Assembly: GCA_023101725.1 (NCBI GenBank)
Contig: JALJCO010001181.1
Location: 124,001 to 188,000, forward strand
From: Atherinomorus stipes
Taxonomy: Eukaryota > Chordata > Actinopteri > Atheriniformes > Atherinidae
Length of the DNA stretch: 64,000 bases
Direction of reading: 5' to 3'
Both the position numbers and the translations under genes were made by a program. The notes below the pieces were generated by a model. It made no database searches, was not told the DNA's origin, and worked only from the letters and a program-made list of their open reading frames with translations. Of this stretch, positions 61,750 through 64,000 are shown piece by piece (position 1 is the stretch's first letter; each line of letters opens with the position of its first letter).

Positions 61750-63200
61750 AGCTGACGGGTAAGCAGACAGTGTAACTTGCTGTTAAATGAAAGGAAATGA
61801 CGATAGCAAAACCTGCCGCAGACTGATTAGCAAAGCGTGCTACAGGAAAGTAGCCTAAACAACTCCCAGTTGACATTTTGCTCGGCCATCAAAGTCCAGT
61901 CATTTATTACTCTTAGCAACAACGCCACTTCATTGCTGATCCAAATGAAAAATCTTGTTTCCGTTGCGCTGCACTAGTCCACGACATGAATTTCCTGTTT
62001 ACATGCTGATGTAATACACATGCCTGCCTTGTGAAGTGGTCATTATTTTGCTCGCGTCTTGCCTTAAATGATTCATAAACAATGTTACGGATTCAGATAA
62101 GACAGGGAGTTAAACGTCCCCATTTAACATTCACTGCTTTGTGTAGACGTGGCCTAAGAGAGTAAAAACATATCAGTTACTTTAATAAAGTGATTAGATA
62201 CCAGTAGAAACACAGCTGTTAATGATGCGTTAAATTTATCCATCGTTAACCTTTTATTTTTGTTCACACTGCAGAGAAAACCCGTGCATACAAGGCAAGA
62301 ATATAGAAACTCTGCACTGAAAGGCTCCAGCTGTGATGTGAGCCTCTACCACATCACTGACCATTACACCACCATACACTTCTTCTTTAACAAAGATGCC
62401 TTACTTGCAGCTAAAGCTGAAATCTCCCAATTTAGGCTTCCAGATTTCCAAAAATAACAGTACCTTCACTGTTGTAAAGCAATGAACTACCAGTTACCAT
62501 GGCAACAGCACTTTTGTTTCATCGGATGTTAAAATTTCATGGTGACTGCATGTTTTTGATGGATTAAAGAAACATAAACAACAAAGAAGAAATAAAAAAA
62601 GGACCAAATAAAACAACTGCTTGCTGCAGACACCCTCTAGTTTAAATACGCTGCAGTGACTGTGGGATTTTGACACCTTGCGCCTACATGTATATGAGAG
62701 GCACAGAAAATGAAATGCTGGTAACAGCTGGGTAAAAGTCTGCAGGTCATACTTTCATCAGTTTTTGTTTGGTATTTTAGTGACCCAGTTTTAAAAAGCC
62801 TGGCATTTCTCTGCCTACATCCTTCTCCTCATTTACTGTAGACTGCAGAGATCAGCCTAATCTTGTTTTTGGAGGAATGATCCATTCAGATATCCTACTT
62901 TAGGATGAAGTCATGCAAAACCAAAAATGCTGAGTTATCTGTATTATGGTGTGTTTGTGTGTTGTGATTATTATACAGTGAGACACAACATTTTATTAGG
63001 CATTGGTTTTAGGTTTTACTGTCTGTAGTAATGCACAGTTAGTAGCAAAGTATTTTATTGTCTTTATTGTTACTGTTAATATGTACATGCTGCACTTAGT
63101 ATTACATAATGGAATCTCACATCATTGCCCTCTTGTGTACTTTGCCAGTTATTATTGTAGCACTTAAACACTTGTACTATTTTTATTCTCTTTTAATTTA
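61750..63200. other. No gene recognised
   Basis: A plus-strand frame (62260-62457) ending in LLAAKAEISQFRLPDFQK follows an acceptor-like CACTGCAG, but I recognise no family and give it little weight. Confidence 0.45.
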
Positions 63201-63209
63201 ATTTATACT

Positions 63210-63234
63210 CCCCCCCCCCCCCCCCCCCCCCCCC
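63210..63234. repeat. Poly-C tract
   Basis: 25 consecutive C residues; length is likely variable and hard to sequence. Confidence 0.9.
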
Positions 63235-63472
63235 TTTTTCACCCTCTATACCACTGATTTCCAGTATAACTTGGATACATGTCACATGCAGAAATTCTGC
63301 GATGACACTGCAATCGTGGTGTGTATTACAGTCAGGAGTGTTTTTACACACTATTGTGTTAGGGGCAACCAAAAGGTTTATGTAAACAAATTTACAAAGA
63401 CTAAAACTAAGGATGTTTTTGCATTGATTTTAGTTAGTTTTAGTTAGTTTTGTAAAGACACAATACAGTTAG

Positions 63473-64000
63473 TTAAAGGTACAGTATGTAAAAAAACAAA
63501 GGTCAATGGCAGAAAATTTTAATATATAATTCAAAACCGTGTTTCTATTGATGTGTTATCGATGCACTAGAATAGCTGTTATATGTTTATTTTCTTAGAA
63601 TAAGCCATTTATATCTACTTGGTGGGGGGTGCACATATGGTGGCTGCCATATTTGTTCTACTATTTTTACTACGGTATCCCTAAATGCACAGAACAATGT
63701 GAGTAAAGTAAGAACCCTCTGAACTATAAAACTGCTGTACCAGCTTTGTTCAGTGGGAGTTAGAGACTGTTTGGGATAAGAAATACCTTAAAAGACTTTA
63801 AAAGTAGTTACTCAAAGTTCAGTCATAGCTATACCTGAGACCACTGGATCCACTCACAGGTGAAAACACTTTAAAGGTACAGTATGTAAAAAATCAAAGG
63901 TCAATGGCAGAAAAATGTAATATATAATTTAAAACTGTGTTTCTATTGATGTGTAATTGCTGCACCAGAATAGCTGTCAAATGATCATTTTCTTGGAATG
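63473..64000. repeat. Two direct copies of a TTAA-element end
   Basis: TTAAAGGTACAGTATGTAAA begins at 63473 and again at 63871, followed in both by AAGGTCAATGGCAGAAAA and GTGTTTCTATTGATGTGT. The second is cut by the window end. Confidence 0.8.

Noticed and set aside
62260..62457. Possible terminal exon (acceptor-like CTGCAG then 60-residue frame)
   Set aside because: Protein not recognised, no partner exons found; kept only as a note.

Overview
The window looks like nuclear DNA from a bony fish, probably a teleost. It is AT-rich and intron-rich, full of small inverted-repeat elements, Tc1/mariner copies, tRNA-derived SINEs, L2-like LINE scraps and microsatellites. It has no operons and no prokaryotic genes. 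Only one clearly functional protein gene is visible, on the minus strand. It is a Cdc42-type Rho GTPase of 191 residues (the best fit is the fish paralogue cdc42l). Its five coding exons lie between 52750 and 41102, behind a non-coding first exon and an ETS-motif promoter near 56320-56405.

The main discovery is that this gene is followed, in the same orientation, by a second copy of the whole locus (about 18.4-33.4 kb, perhaps to 35.2 kb, matching 38.5-54.3 kb, perhaps to 55.8 kb). In the downstream copy all five coding exons remain at the equivalent places with usable splice sites. Coding exon 1, however, carries a net 2-nt deletion, a premature stop and a wrecked P-loop, and the switch II residues equivalent to G60 and Q61 are changed to A and H. 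No counterpart of the promoter exon was found. I call it a pseudogene, or at best a catalytically dead relic. By-eye counts give about 96% identity for exons 2-3 but 78-88% for exons 1, 4 and 5. This suggests local gene conversion, or uneven constraint.

Layout. 1-18 kb: no gene; TTAA-bounded elements (including a near-palindromic foldback at 4419-5316), CA-rich DNA, a (TATC)n array, a dead Tc1 transposon (11343-12976) and small MITEs. 18.4-22 kb: 3' flank of the degenerate copy, invaded by an L2 fragment, a MITE and other repeats. 22-31.1 kb: degenerate cdc42 copy. 31.1-36.6 kb: its 5' flank plus transposon debris. 36.7-38.3 kb: a Tc1-like element nested in a hAT-like element. 38.5-41.1 kb: 3' flank of the functional copy. 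41.1-56.4 kb: functional cdc42 gene, with a SINE-in-hAT-in-mariner nest in its big intron. 56.5-64 kb: no gene; TTAA elements, a SINE, AT/GT and poly-C tracts.

A second pattern is the number of elements bounded by TTAA, the piggyBac-type target. Several abut head to tail and share a single TTAA. All alignments were made by eye; element family names are given only at superfamily level.
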